Position numbers and translations under genes: made by a program | The notes under the pieces: generated by a model | Told to the model about the DNA's origin: nothing | Databases searched by the model: none | Seen by the model: the letters and a program-made list of their open reading frames with translations, nothing else | Source of the DNA: Chitinophaga pinensis | Lineage (GTDB): Bacteria; Bacteroidota; Bacteroidia; Chitinophagales; Chitinophagaceae | Direction of reading: 5' to 3' | NCBI RefSeq assembly: GCF_007896845.1 | Contig: NZ_VOHS01000018.1 | Span: forward strand, 1 to 64,000 | DNA: 64,000 nucleotides | Shown: piece by piece, positions 1-9,511 of the stretch | Numbering within the stretch: position 1 is the stretch's first letter | Layout: every line of letters starts with the position of its first letter

Positions 1-334
1 GGGATCAAAAAAATGCATATTCTCAAAGACAGAAATGCGGAAGCGTAAACTCCGGTTTTTTCGGAGCTTTACTTTTGTAAGACTCCGATTTTTTCAGAGG
101 GAGACCTGTTGCCGGTAAGGGTGCGTCTTCCGGAAAACCGCCAGCACAAGGCATAAGAGAATTGTCAGGTATATACATTGTTTTTGGCACATTAATAGGA
201 TTCATCAGCATACACATTAAAACAAGATCACCATGCAGTAATGCTGACACTCAACATGATTACCTTTTAACAGAACCATGCATGCCAATTTGAAGCGGAT
301 CAATGGAAGACGGAATACCAGTCCGCCGTATGTA
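1..334. other. No recognisable gene
   Basis: I see no convincing coding region here. A 75-codon minus-strand open frame (23-250) has no recognisable domain. Two short related hairpins, ctccg-N7-cggag near 49-65 and a similar ctccg/cagag copy near 95-112, are visible. The stretch may be the eroded upstream part of the sigma-54 activator remnant that follows. Confidence 0.4.
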
Positions 335-1269
<935 letters not shown>

Positions 1270-1292
1270 TGGGTATATGTCAGCAGCGCATG

Positions 1293-1947
1293 TTACAGGT
1301 AAAAAGGCATACTAGGGAATTTCCATGTACCCATGATAAAGAACAGATGCAGCCTGCCTGCTGTACGGTCCCATTGCGGATATAGGTGATGTCTATATTC
1401 ACATGCCGCATATATCGTAGCTGATCCTATCGCGAGTCTGTTTGCGTGACCACTCTCCGTTACTAAATGAGTAGAAACCTTCATCGTATCCGTACAGTTT
1501 AGCGTCAGCTGCCCATAGTTGAAATGGCCATGTGGCCCTTAACCTGTTTCTGTAATAATAAAGAGGCGCATAATCGTGCGTATGCGGTTCCAGAGCATAT
1601 TCCGGTCTTCGATCAGTATTTTTCTGACCGGAATCTGAAAGATCACGGCAGGCATTACAAAATGTTCCTGTCCGTAAGGTTGCCCCGGACGTTTGTAAAT
1701 AAAATACAGGTACCCGGGGTTCAGCACGACGTTTTTGTGTATGGTAATATATGCCTGCATATAGGCAAGTCCGGCTCTGTAATAGCGGTTATATCCCAAT
1801 TCACCGAACAGACTATCTTTTCTGATACTTTCCGGAATGCACCCGGTAGCAACCATGCCGCTACCGGGTCTTCTGTTTCTGAGCAGATTGTATGGACTAT
1901 ATGCAGAGAAAGAACAGCAGTCCGACGGTGATCAGCTTTCCTTTCAT
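1293..1947 (-). pseudogene. Decayed outer-membrane beta-barrel protein (possibly DUF2490-like)
   Basis: On the minus strand an ATG at 1947 opens a lipophilic signal-peptide-like stretch (MKGKLITVGLLFFLCI), broken by a stop at once. A second frame then carries aromatic beta-strand-like sequence (YYRAGLAYMQ, LNPGYLYFIYKRPGQ, ILIEDRNMLWNRIR). A last frame ends GRLHLFFIMGTWKF, a typical beta-barrel C-terminal strand. The layout resembles DUF2490-type outer-membrane proteins, but the assignment is by eye. Its ATG overlaps the stop of the upstream AraC gene as ATGA, so the two were probably once co-transcribed and translationally coupled. Confidence 0.45.
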
Positions 1948-2930
1948 GCAGTCATACTTTGTGTACTGATGACAGGATGTAATATACCCGGCAATAGCTG
2001 CGCATGATGGGAGTGTGATCTGTATACTGCGGCAGTTGTCTGCGTATACCGTTTAAAATATCTGCAGAAATAACTGGCTTCTGCAAAGCCGAGGCGGTAA
2101 GCAACCTCTTTGACAGATAAACTGGAATGATCCAGCAGATATTTTGATTCCGCAATTGTTTTATCAATGATCCATTTACTGATTGACCTGCCTGTCTTTT
2201 TTCTGATAATATCATTCAGATAATTAGGATGTAAGCCCAGCGCATCTGCATATTCTTTTACGGTAAATACCCTTTCTGCATCTCCGTTGTAGAGGTCCTG
2301 ATAATGTAACTGCAGCATTCTTCTGAAGTTGCATACAATATCAGTTTGCCGTCCTCTGGTAGCTGCGGGCCTGTAATCATGACAACATCTTTCTTTGATC
2401 TTCAGCAGGATCAGCAGCAGGAGATAGGCAATTTGTTTTTTGCGTAGAGGAGAGGCTGAATTACCTGCCTGCTCTATTTGTCTGTAGAATGATTCAAACT
2501 CCGCAAAGGCATCCGCTCCCGGCAACATAGGAGGCATTGCTTCTGCCTGCAGGAAGGGATATTCCTGCATGATACAAACGTGTGTATTTTCTTTCAGAAA
2601 CGATTCACTTACCGTCAGCAGATACAGCTCTTTCACCTCGTTGAAACAAAATTGTATAATATCTCCGGGGTTGCCGAGACAGATGCATCCCGGTACAACG
2701 TCCGCATCATACTGATTCAGAAGGTATTTGCCGGCGGCGTCTTTTACAAAGAGAAAGGAATAGAAGCCAGTCCGGTAAACAGCAGGAGAAATAAAGGCAC
2801 CGGGAATGGCAAGATCTCCGAGGTTACAGAAGGAGAAATCATCTGTCATCAGAGTGGCATCAGGAACAGCGCCGATGGAGGCATATAAGTCTTTCATGTT
2901 CCTGAATACCGGTATGCTGTGTTGCTTCAT
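1944..2930 (-). CDS. AraC family transcriptional regulator
   Basis: A 328-residue cytoplasmic DNA-binding protein. The N-terminal about 190 residues form a cupin-like sensor region. The last about 110 residues are a double helix-turn-helix AraC domain, including GLHPNYLNDIIRKKTGRSISKWI and the second-helix signature VKEVAYRLGFAEASYFCRYFKRYT. The protein runs about 25 residues past the HTH, a little longer than usual. Its stop overlaps the start of the decayed outer-membrane gene. It is divergent from the HbpS-like gene, with a 297-bp intergenic region carrying GATATTTCA-type half-sites that could be its operator. The ligand and targets cannot be read from sequence. Confidence 0.93.
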   Translation of the reverse strand: MKQHSIPVFRNMKDLYASIGAVPDATLMTDDFSFCNLGDLAIPGAFISPAVYRTGFYSFLFVKDAAGKYLLNQYDADVVPGCICLGNPGDIIQFCFNEVKELYLLTVSESFLKENTHVCIMQEYPFLQAEAMPPMLPGADAFAEFESFYRQIEQAGNSASPLRKKQIAYLLLLILLKIKERCCHDYRPAATRGRQTDIVCNFRRMLQLHYQDLYNGDAERVFTVKEYADALGLHPNYLNDIIRKKTGRSISKWIIDKTIAESKYLLDHSSLSVKEVAYRLGFAEASYFCRYFKRYTQTTAAVYRSHSHHAQLLPGILHPVISTQSMTA

Positions 2931-3049
2931 AAATGGTAATTGACGGGGATGGATGGTGAACTTATCTGATGTCTTTACTACAATATTGTACCAGATTGTA
3001 AGTATTGATTATGTATTTGTTATGAGGTGTTTACTGCTTTGTGTACAAT

Positions 3050-3131
3050 GATATTTCAAGAGATGATAATAGAATGATGAAATATCACAACAGGGCGTTA
3101 TAACAGACTAAAAACAGGCCTGTGAAATATC
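3050..3131. promoter_or_regulatory. Three GATATTTCA/TGAAATATC half-sites in a divergent intergenic region
   Basis: GATATTTCA at 3050-3058 faces its exact reverse complement TGAAATATC at 3078-3086 across 19 bases, and TGAAATATC recurs at 3123-3131. All three lie between the divergent AraC gene and the HbpS-like gene. Inverted plus repeated half-sites in this position suggest a regulator binding site, most simply for the AraC protein. That is inference; AT-rich DNA can give short matches by chance. Confidence 0.4.
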
Positions 3132-3227
3132 CAGTATTTCCTGTGGAAAGTGAAGCAGTTCTCCTCTTTGTTTGATCCAACTTTGTTGCAGACAAAAAAC
3201 AAACAGGTAAACAGTAAAGTATCCGTT

Positions 3228-3620
3228 ATGAGTATCAGTTTACAACAGGCCAGACAAGCCATCGAATTAGCCCGTATTAAGGCAACTGAAATAGCGGTGC
3301 CGGTCAATATCGCTGTTCTTGATACCGGTGGCCACCTCAAAGCGCTTGAACGCATGGATGGAGCGCCTATTGGTTCATTGGATATTGCTATAGGAAAGGC
3401 GAAAACCTCTATGCTGTTTGGTATTAACAGCGAGCTGGTAGGGGAGTATATGAAACCGGAAGCAGGCGCTTATGGTATTATTGGTACAAATGGTGGGCTG
3501 GTTGGATTTGCCGGCGGACTACCCATCAGGAAGGACAAAGCTATTATCGGATTTATCGGAGTTTCAGGAGGCGCGGTACCGCAGGATTTCGCGATTGCTT
3601 CAGAAGGGGCTCAGTTATAA
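3228..3620 (+). CDS. HbpS/GlcG-like protein (DUF336, heme-binding family)
   Basis: A 130-residue protein of the GlcG/HbpS (DUF336) family. It shows the family pattern of an N-terminal helix (LQQARQAIELARIKATEI), the strand VNIAVLDTGGHLKALERMDGA, then PIGSLDIAIGKAKTS and a C-terminal GLPIRKDKAIIGFIGVSGG loop. The open frame extends upstream to 3150, but the ATG at 3228 places the family's first helix at the N-terminus, as usual, so I prefer it. Some relatives bind heme and others are glycolate-operon accessories; most remain uncharacterised. It precedes an SDR by 31 bases, suggesting co-transcription. Confidence 0.85.
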   Translation: MSISLQQARQAIELARIKATEIAVPVNIAVLDTGGHLKALERMDGAPIGSLDIAIGKAKTSMLFGINSELVGEYMKPEAGAYGIIGTNGGLVGFAGGLPIRKDKAIIGFIGVSGGAVPQDFAIASEGAQL

Positions 3621-3651
3621 TTTATCTCATCACCTCACAAATTAAAAGACC

Positions 3652-4464
3652 ATGGAAAACAGAAAAAGAATTCTGATCACCGGCGCCGGCTCAGGCTTTG
3701 GCGAAGGCGCGGCTATTGGCCTGGCGAGACTGGGCCACAAAGTAATTGCAGGCGTACAGATATCTCCGCAGGTAACGCCACTGCGTAAAAAGGCAGAAGC
3801 ATTAGGTTTACAGGACAATCTCCGGGTAGAAAGACTCGACCTGCTGGATCCTTATGATGTGGAATATGCACTTACATGGGATTTTGACATCCTGTTCAAC
3901 AATGCAGGTATGGGAGAAGCAGGCCCTGTTTTTGAAATTCCTGTTGACCTCGTCAGAAAGAATTATGAAACAAATGTATTTGCCCCGCTTCACCTGACAC
4001 AACGTTTTGTACGCAAGTTAATTGACCAGAAAAGACCCGGTAAGGTTGTCTTTACTTCATCCATGGGAGGTTTGTTTACCCCGGCTGGTTACGGTATCTA
4101 TGTATCTACCAAACATGCGCTGGAAGCTATTGCCGAAGCATTACAGGATGAGCTGCGTCCATATAATATTCAGGTACAGACGATCAATCCGGGTGCTTAT
4201 CTTACTGGTTATAATGAAACGATGGCGGAGAATCCTTTCCGCTGGCTGGATGACAGTAAGAACGTCACCAAACGTGCTGATATGAAAGCGGTGTTTGATA
4301 GTTTACTGGGTACGCCACAAGGCAGACTTGATCCTGCAGAAATGATCGAAGCAATGGTACAGATCGTACCATCTGATACCGGAAAGTTCAGGAATGTATT
4401 ACCGCAATTCGTGGAAGATATGCTGAAGGAGCATCAGACAAAAGCATGGTCCAATCAGATCTGA
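3652..4464 (+). CDS. Short-chain dehydrogenase/reductase (SDR)
   Basis: A 270-residue classical SDR. The cofactor loop TGAGSGFGEG lies near residue 10, NNAGMGEAG near residue 84, the catalytic serine region VVFTSSMGG near 135, and the Y-x-x-x-K pair in YGIYVSTKHAL near 150, followed by INPGAY. It should be an NAD(P)-dependent oxidoreductase on an alcohol or carbonyl substrate, cytoplasmic; the substrate is unknown. It lies 31 bases after the HbpS-like gene, and a strong hairpin follows, consistent with the end of a two-gene operon. Confidence 0.93.
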   Translation: MENRKRILITGAGSGFGEGAAIGLARLGHKVIAGVQISPQVTPLRKKAEALGLQDNLRVERLDLLDPYDVEYALTWDFDILFNNAGMGEAGPVFEIPVDLVRKNYETNVFAPLHLTQRFVRKLIDQKRPGKVVFTSSMGGLFTPAGYGIYVSTKHALEAIAEALQDELRPYNIQVQTINPGAYLTGYNETMAENPFRWLDDSKNVTKRADMKAVFDSLLGTPQGRLDPAEMIEAMVQIVPSDTGKFRNVLPQFVEDMLKEHQTKAWSNQI

Positions 4465-4513
4465 TCTGCTTTCATCCCTCAAAGGTCCGGTAAAGGATAA
4501 GATGTGTTGATGT

Positions 4514-4546
4514 GAAGCTGTACAGTGATGTACAGCTTCTTTTTTT
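4514..4546. terminator. Rho-independent terminator after the SDR gene
   Basis: A perfect 11-bp stem (4514-4524 with 4529-4539) with a GTGA loop is followed by a T run. It sits between the convergent SDR and small membrane protein genes. Confidence 0.85.
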
Positions 4547-4568
4547 GCAGGATGATTCAGTTGTCATC

Positions 4569-4895
4569 TCAGACTTTTACGACTGCAATCAGCCCCGCTA
4601 ATATCACAAGACCAAAGACGATTTTATAGACTTTCTCCGGCATTGTTCGTCCGCTGTAGATACCTATCAATACTGAGCAAAGTATAAAGATGCCGAGCTT
4701 GGGTACTACCTTGAAATAGTTCACCGCAGGGTATTTGAATGCTACTAATAAACAACCGGTGACAATTAACGCGATGCCGAGTACTCTTGTGAGATGATTG
4801 GTCCGTTTTTCCGGCTGCGGATAGAGTAATAATAGTTGTCCGGCGAAAACGAGGAACGCCACGAAGTGAAGGAGGAGCACAATATTAAATAACAT
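4569..4895 (-). CDS. Small integral membrane protein, unknown function
   Basis: About 108 residues from the ATG at 4895, with hydrophobic segments suggesting four membrane helices (LLLHFVAFLVFAGQLLLLY, VLGIALIVTGCLLVAF, LGIFILCSVLIGIY, FGLVILAGLIAVV). A longer open frame runs to 4937, but the ATG at 4895 overlaps the upstream gene's stop by 11 bases, typical of translational coupling, so I chose it. I do not recognise a family. It is the second gene of a two-gene membrane operon with the DUF4267-like gene. Confidence 0.75.
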   Translation of the reverse strand: MLFNIVLLLHFVAFLVFAGQLLLLYPQPEKRTNHLTRVLGIALIVTGCLLVAFKYPAVNYFKVVPKLGIFILCSVLIGIYSGRTMPEKVYKIVFGLVILAGLIAVVKV

Positions 4896-5289
4896 GGCGG
4901 TTGCGTTTAGGAGCGTTAAAGAAATAGTATACGCCAAGTACTATAGCAATGATCACCGCAATAAGGTGAGGAATCAGTCTGGCTACTTCGTAGTCCGGTT
5001 GCTGCCAGACGATCAGGAAATCAGTAGCCGGTATGATCATGACTGCCAGCATCATCAGACCTAATGCACGGTATTCTTTCGTCAGCAGCAGCAGTAGTAC
5101 AATGATGCCTGAGAAAATATCTCTGATGCCTTTGATATAGTGGAAAGCGTGATTATCTGCCGTTACGTGTATGCCGAAGGCGTGTTCTGCTGTCTCTGGC
5201 ATGAAGAAAAAGCGTGCACCGATAAAGATAATACCGATACCGGTGAGCGCTGCCAGCCAGCCTGCGATGTGTTTAATCGTTGTTTGCAT
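4885..5289 (-). CDS. DUF4267-like small membrane protein
   Basis: A 134-residue protein with four predicted membrane segments. An N-terminal helix (LAALTGIGIIFIGARFFF) is followed by the GIHVTADNHAFHYIKGIRDIFSGI region typical of DUF4267 proteins, then LGLMMLAVMIIPATDFLIV and IAVIIAIVLGVYYFF. Function unknown. It is read just downstream of the Crp/Fnr gene on the same strand and overlaps the next membrane gene by 11 bases. The Crp protein may control this pair; that is inference from position. Confidence 0.8.
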   Translation of the reverse strand: MQTTIKHIAGWLAALTGIGIIFIGARFFFMPETAEHAFGIHVTADNHAFHYIKGIRDIFSGIIVLLLLLTKEYRALGLMMLAVMIIPATDFLIVWQQPDYEVARLIPHLIAVIIAIVLGVYYFFNAPKRNRHVI

Positions 5290-5353
5290 TGTGTTTGAAT
5301 TTTATAACACAAAGCTCCGGCGATTAAAAGACGATTTCGTGCACCTGGGTTAA

Positions 5354-5914
5354 TTAATTACGGGCAAGACGTTTTCTGATCCGGCTGAGTGACTGCGGTT
5401 TGATACCTACAAAGGAGGCAATATGATATTGTGAGATCTGTTGTAAGAGATCTTTATGCTCTCTGATAAACTGTTCGTATCTGCCTTCCGGAGAATCTGT
5501 ATAAAATGAATTCCTGTCTTTCAGTGTCTGAATGAATACCTGTTCTATGACCAGTCTGCCAAAACGGTCGCCATAACGCACCTGTTCATAAAAGCGCAGC
5601 AGATCATCATAGGAGATCGTCAGCAGCACACAATCTTCAAGCGCCTGTATGATCTGTGAAGAGGGGTTTTGTGGCACAAAACTTTCATAGTTACAAGCGA
5701 AATTGAAGGGCTTGGCGAAGCCATATGTTTTTTCTTCCCCATCGTCATTGATGTAATAACGCATAAAGCCGCTGATCACAAATGCGGCTTGCCGGCAGAT
5801 CTCATTCTCAGCAAGAAAAAATGATCCTTTCTTATAGTGTTTCTCTTTAAAGAGCTGACATACGATCTCTTCTTCCGCTTCACTGAGCGGGATGAGTGTT
5901 CTGATGGCTGTCAA
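5354..5914 (-). CDS. Crp/Fnr family transcriptional regulator
   Basis: It has a cyclic-nucleotide-binding-like beta-roll (YKKGSFFLAENEICRQAAFVISGFMRYYI) and a C-terminal winged helix ending SQYHIASFVGIKPQSLSRIRKRLARN, the usual pattern of Bacteroidota Crp/Fnr regulators. No Fnr-type cysteine cluster is visible. The open frame reaches 6058 without an in-frame ATG before the effector domain. I place the start at a TTG (5914), giving 186 residues, near the family's usual 190. An indel in the original N-terminus is possible. It lies upstream of the two small membrane genes. Confidence 0.8.
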   Translation of the reverse strand: MTAIRTLIPLSEAEEEIVCQLFKEKHYKKGSFFLAENEICRQAAFVISGFMRYYINDDGEEKTYGFAKPFNFACNYESFVPQNPSSQIIQALEDCVLLTISYDDLLRFYEQVRYGDRFGRLVIEQVFIQTLKDRNSFYTDSPEGRYEQFIREHKDLLQQISQYHIASFVGIKPQSLSRIRKRLARN

Positions 5915-6136
5915 TAGAGGCGCATGGATATTGCTTGTTGTTGGCGGTGCCGGGTTTTTACGTTTCACAAGTCTGCTATTTAGCTGGTCTGTTATGAGTA
6001 CAAGATAGCTTGACAGGGTCTCAGATCGCCACAAGATATCTGTCCGGTGAAGATACAAAAAGAGGGCTTTTTCCCTGCCCTTGCGGCACTGACACCGTTT
6101 GAGCCTGCCGGCACTTTACTATTTTAAAAAATAAAG

Positions 6137-6166
6137 TTTGAATATTCCAAACTAACCCTATATTTG
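6137..6166 (+). promoter_or_regulatory. Bacteroidota-type promoter upstream of susC
   Basis: TTTG at 6137-6140 and TATATTTG at 6159-6166 match the -33 TTTG and -7 TAnnTTTG consensus of the Bacteroidota primary sigma factor, with 18 bases between them (about 19 is usual). It lies about 190 bases before the SusC start, leaving a long leader. Confidence 0.55.
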
Positions 6167-6353
6167 TTGAGTAGACCAGAATAGAACAAACCAACTAGAG
6201 TCTATAGGTTATTGCTGGTAATCAGTCATTTATGTCTGAGAGGTGGCGCCTTATAGTCGGGGGGACAAGTTCGGAATCGCAAATTTCACGTTAATAGGGG
6301 AATGCCAATTAGCTTTTATACCTGTCATTAAAAAGAATCTTTACAAACACTTT

Positions 6354-9300
6354 ATGCTTCACGTTATGCATGTAAAAAATGCTTCTAAGAGGCTATGGAT
6401 GCTCCTGTCCTTCATAGCTATGCTGACCGGCGTCATGCCTGCCTTCGCCCAGAGTGGCAAAATCTCCGGGACCGTCACGGACATTCAAGGACAAGCACTT
6501 CCCGGCGTATCGGTGAAGCTGACCGGCACCAAAACCGGTACTGTCACTGATCTGAAAGGTGCATTCTCTCTGAATGCAGAAGGAAAAGGTACACTGGAAT
6601 TCAGTTTCCTCGGATTTGAAACACAAACAGTCGTTTTTTCCGGCTCACAGCCGCTCACCGTTAAACTGCAACAGGCTACGGCCAATGTGGACGAAGTGGT
6701 GGTGGTAGGTGCCAGCATGAAAAAATCTGACCTGACCGGTGCGGTTGCTACAGTAGATTCAAAGAAACTGCTGGAACGTCCTGCTACCAACATCAATCAG
6801 GCTTTACAGGGTAATGCTGCCGGTGTATTCGTAAGTAATGGTACCCGTCCGAGTGACGATGCGACCATCAGAATACGTGGTATCAATACCATTAACGCTG
6901 GTTCTTCTCCTATTTATGTGGTGGATGGTGTCATCATGGAAAATAACCAGGGTGGCTTTAACTCCGTTAACGTAAACGACGTTGCTTCCGTACAGGTACT
7001 GAAAGACGCTTCTGCTACAGCGTTATACGGTTCCCGTGGTGCGAATGGCGTTGTGGTGATCACGACCAAAAAAGGTCAGCGCAGAGGCGGAGATGGTCTT
7101 GTGACCTACGATGCATGGGCTGGTGTGTCTGATTTTACCCGCATTCCTAAAACGATGAACGCACAGCAGCTGTTCGATCTGCGTATAGACGCTTATGCGA
7201 ATGGTTACATGAAAGACAATCCGAACGCAAACCGTCAGGATTATATCGATAACACCCTGATGAAGACAAACATTGCCTTCTCTAATCAGGAGTTCGATAC
7301 GCACAACAGAAACCAGAGCTTTAACTGGCTCGATCAGGTAACCCGTACCGGCTTCCAGCAGAACCATGCTTTGAGCTTCTCCGGTGGATCTGACCGTGGT
7401 ATCTTCTATCTCAGCCTTGGATACGCAGGTGTTAAAGGTGTGGTAGAAAACACCGACCAGAAAAAATATACCGGCCGTTTCAATGCCGAATACAATATCA
7501 AAAAATGGTTAAAGGTGGGTACTAACACCGGCTTCACCCGTCTCAATGATGGCATGCCATCTGATGATGTTTATGGTAAAGCCCTGAATGGTAACCCGCT
7601 GCTGGACTATGCGCCTTACCGCGATCCGGCTACCCGTTTTACTTACGACTACCTGACACTTTATTACCGTTCACATGGTGAGCAGAACAACAACGATTTC
7701 AACCCGTTCAACTCACTGCTGATGCAGCGTGATCGTGCCCGTAGTCGTGTAACTACTGCTAACTACGTAGACATTTCTCCTATAAAAGGTCTGAACTTCC
7801 GTTCCAGCTATTCACTGGACTATGGTGCACAGGATTGGTTCGAATTCACACCGCACAACATTCAGGAAGCGATCCGTCACTACAATGGCGATGCGCGTGC
7901 TAAACATGAAAGATGGAGCGATACTTACTGGCAGTGGGACAACACCCTGACTTATAACACAATGTTAGGAACTGATCACAAACTGACGGCGTTGGTAGGT
8001 ACCAGCTCAAGTAAACGTTCTTCCAACTATTCCAAAGCACAGGGCGATCGTTTTGCAAGTGATGATCTGGGTTATTATGATCTGGGTGGCGCTGCCGCAT
8101 TGGAAAAAGCAGTACTCGGTTCTGATTTCTACGCTTACAGTCTGATGTCTTTTATCGGTCGTGTGAACTACAGCTATAAAGATAAATATCACCTGACTGC
8201 TACCGCACGTTATGATGGTTCATCCCGTTTTGCTGCAGGCAACCGTTGGGGTATTTTCCCGTCTATGTCTGCTGCATGGGATGTCATCAAGGAAGATTTC
8301 ATGAAAGATGTACCCGTATTCACACAGTTGAAACTGCGTGCAGGTTATGGTGTTGTAGGTAACCAGGACATTGGTAACTACGCATTCCAGACACTGTATG
8401 GCTCCAAGGTTGACAACGGTAATGCATTGATCGCAAATGATGGCCGTCGTGGTAATCCGGATATCACCTGGGAAAAACAAAAACAGACCAACCTCGGTCT
8501 GGATATGGGCTTCCTGAAATCAAGACTGACAGTAACTGCGGACTTCTTCTACATCAATAATGATAACCTGTTACTCGACCGTTCTCTGGCACTTACTTCC
8601 GGTTATAATAAACAGTGGGCGAACGTAGGTCGTGTAAATAACAAGGGTATGGAGTTCGCTGTAAACGGTGAAGTGATCCAGACGAAAAACTTCAACTGGA
8701 ACGTATCAGCTAACATCTCCTTCGATAAGAACAAAGTGACCCGTCTGTATGGTAATGCTACAGAGATCTATAATCTCTACGAAAACTCCATCCAGCGTGA
8801 AGGCAATATCTTCCTCGGTCAATCTATCCATAGCATCTATACACTGAGATCTGGTGGTATCGCACAGGAGTCTAACCGTCGTGACTGGGAAAATATCAAC
8901 TATAACGGTAAGACCGTTAATCCGGGCGACCTGTTTGCAAAGGATATCTCAGGTCCTAATGGTGTACCTGATGGCGTAGTGGATCAGACCTATGACAGAA
9001 CTGTCGTAGCGAAAACAGATCCTAAATTCTATGGTGGTTTCTCTACCAACCTTGGCTACAAAGCTTTCTCCGTGAACGCAATGTTTACTTACTCTTATGG
9101 TGCTAAAAAGATCAGCAGCTACTATGAAGGTCTGGCTAACAGCATAGGTGAAAGTATGGCATCTGTAGACCTGCTGAATCGCTGGACACCAGAACATACC
9201 AATACAACTGTTCCACGTGTGATCGGTAATACCAGCTACAACCGTTTTAATCCATCCGATCTGGACTACGCTATCCAGAACGCTTCATTCCTGCGCCTCT

Positions 9301-9491
9301 CCGCACTCACGCTGTCTTATACACTGCCTGAGAAAATGCTGAGCAGCTGGAAAATGAACAACCTGCGTCTGTATGCAACAGGTTCTAACCTGTTCTGTAT
9401 CACGAAGTACAAGGGTATGGACCCGGAAACCGGCGACTACGGTTACCCTCCGGTGAAAATGTATGTATTAGGATTGAATGTAGGTTTCTAA
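6354..9491 (+). CDS. susC: SusC/RagA-type TonB-dependent receptor
   Basis: An outer-membrane oligosaccharide importer of about 1045 residues. It has an N-terminal signal peptide (LLSFIAMLTGVMPAFAQ), a carboxypeptidase-regulatory-like domain (GKISGTVTDIQGQALPGVSV), a TonB box region DEVVVVG, and a plug domain (LTGAVATVDSKKLLERPATN, RIRGINTINAGSSPIYVVDG, LKDASATALYGSRGANGVVVI). A long beta-barrel follows, closing with an aromatic strand (MYVLGLNVGF). The frame is open upstream to 6243; ATGs at 6354 and 6366 directly precede the signal peptide, and I take 6354. SusD follows after 20 bases. Together with two alpha-galactosidase-type enzymes it should import galactosides. Confidence 0.96.
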   Translation: MLHVMHVKNASKRLWMLLSFIAMLTGVMPAFAQSGKISGTVTDIQGQALPGVSVKLTGTKTGTVTDLKGAFSLNAEGKGTLEFSFLGFETQTVVFSGSQPLTVKLQQATANVDEVVVVGASMKKSDLTGAVATVDSKKLLERPATNINQALQGNAAGVFVSNGTRPSDDATIRIRGINTINAGSSPIYVVDGVIMENNQGGFNSVNVNDVASVQVLKDASATALYGSRGANGVVVITTKKGQRRGGDGLVTYDAWAGVSDFTRIPKTMNAQQLFDLRIDAYANGYMKDNPNANRQDYIDNTLMKTNIAFSNQEFDTHNRNQSFNWLDQVTRTGFQQNHALSFSGGSDRGIFYLSLGYAGVKGVVENTDQKKYTGRFNAEYNIKKWLKVGTNTGFTRLNDGMPSDDVYGKALNGNPLLDYAPYRDPATRFTYDYLTLYYRSHGEQNNNDFNPFNSLLMQRDRARSRVTTANYVDISPIKGLNFRSSYSLDYGAQDWFEFTPHNIQEAIRHYNGDARAKHERWSDTYWQWDNTLTYNTMLGTDHKLTALVGTSSSKRSSNYSKAQGDRFASDDLGYYDLGGAAALEKAVLGSDFYAYSLMSFIGRVNYSYKDKYHLTATARYDGSSRFAAGNRWGIFPSMSAAWDVIKEDFMKDVPVFTQLKLRAGYGVVGNQDIGNYAFQTLYGSKVDNGNALIANDGRRGNPDITWEKQKQTNLGLDMGFLKSRLTVTADFFYINNDNLLLDRSLALTSGYNKQWANVGRVNNKGMEFAVNGEVIQTKNFNWNVSANISFDKNKVTRLYGNATEIYNLYENSIQREGNIFLGQSIHSIYTLRSGGIAQESNRRDWENINYNGKTVNPGDLFAKDISGPNGVPDGVVDQTYDRTVVAKTDPKFYGGFSTNLGYKAFSVNAMFTYSYGAKKISSYYEGLANSIGESMASVDLLNRWTPEHTNTTVPRVIGNTSYNRFNPSDLDYAIQNASFLRLSALTLSYTLPEKMLSSWKMNNLRLYATGSNLFCITKYKGMDPETGDYGYPPVKMYVLGLNVGF

Positions 9492-9511
9492 ACTTCAACT
9501 GCTAGATTATT

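Noticed and set aside
23-250. A 75-codon minus-strand open frame at the window start
   Set aside because: No recognisable domain, codon pattern or neighbour supports it, and it overlaps a decaying region.
5915-6058. Extending the Crp/Fnr protein to the TTG at 6058
   Set aside because: The extra 48 residues have no family resemblance, and the family's usual length fits the shorter form.
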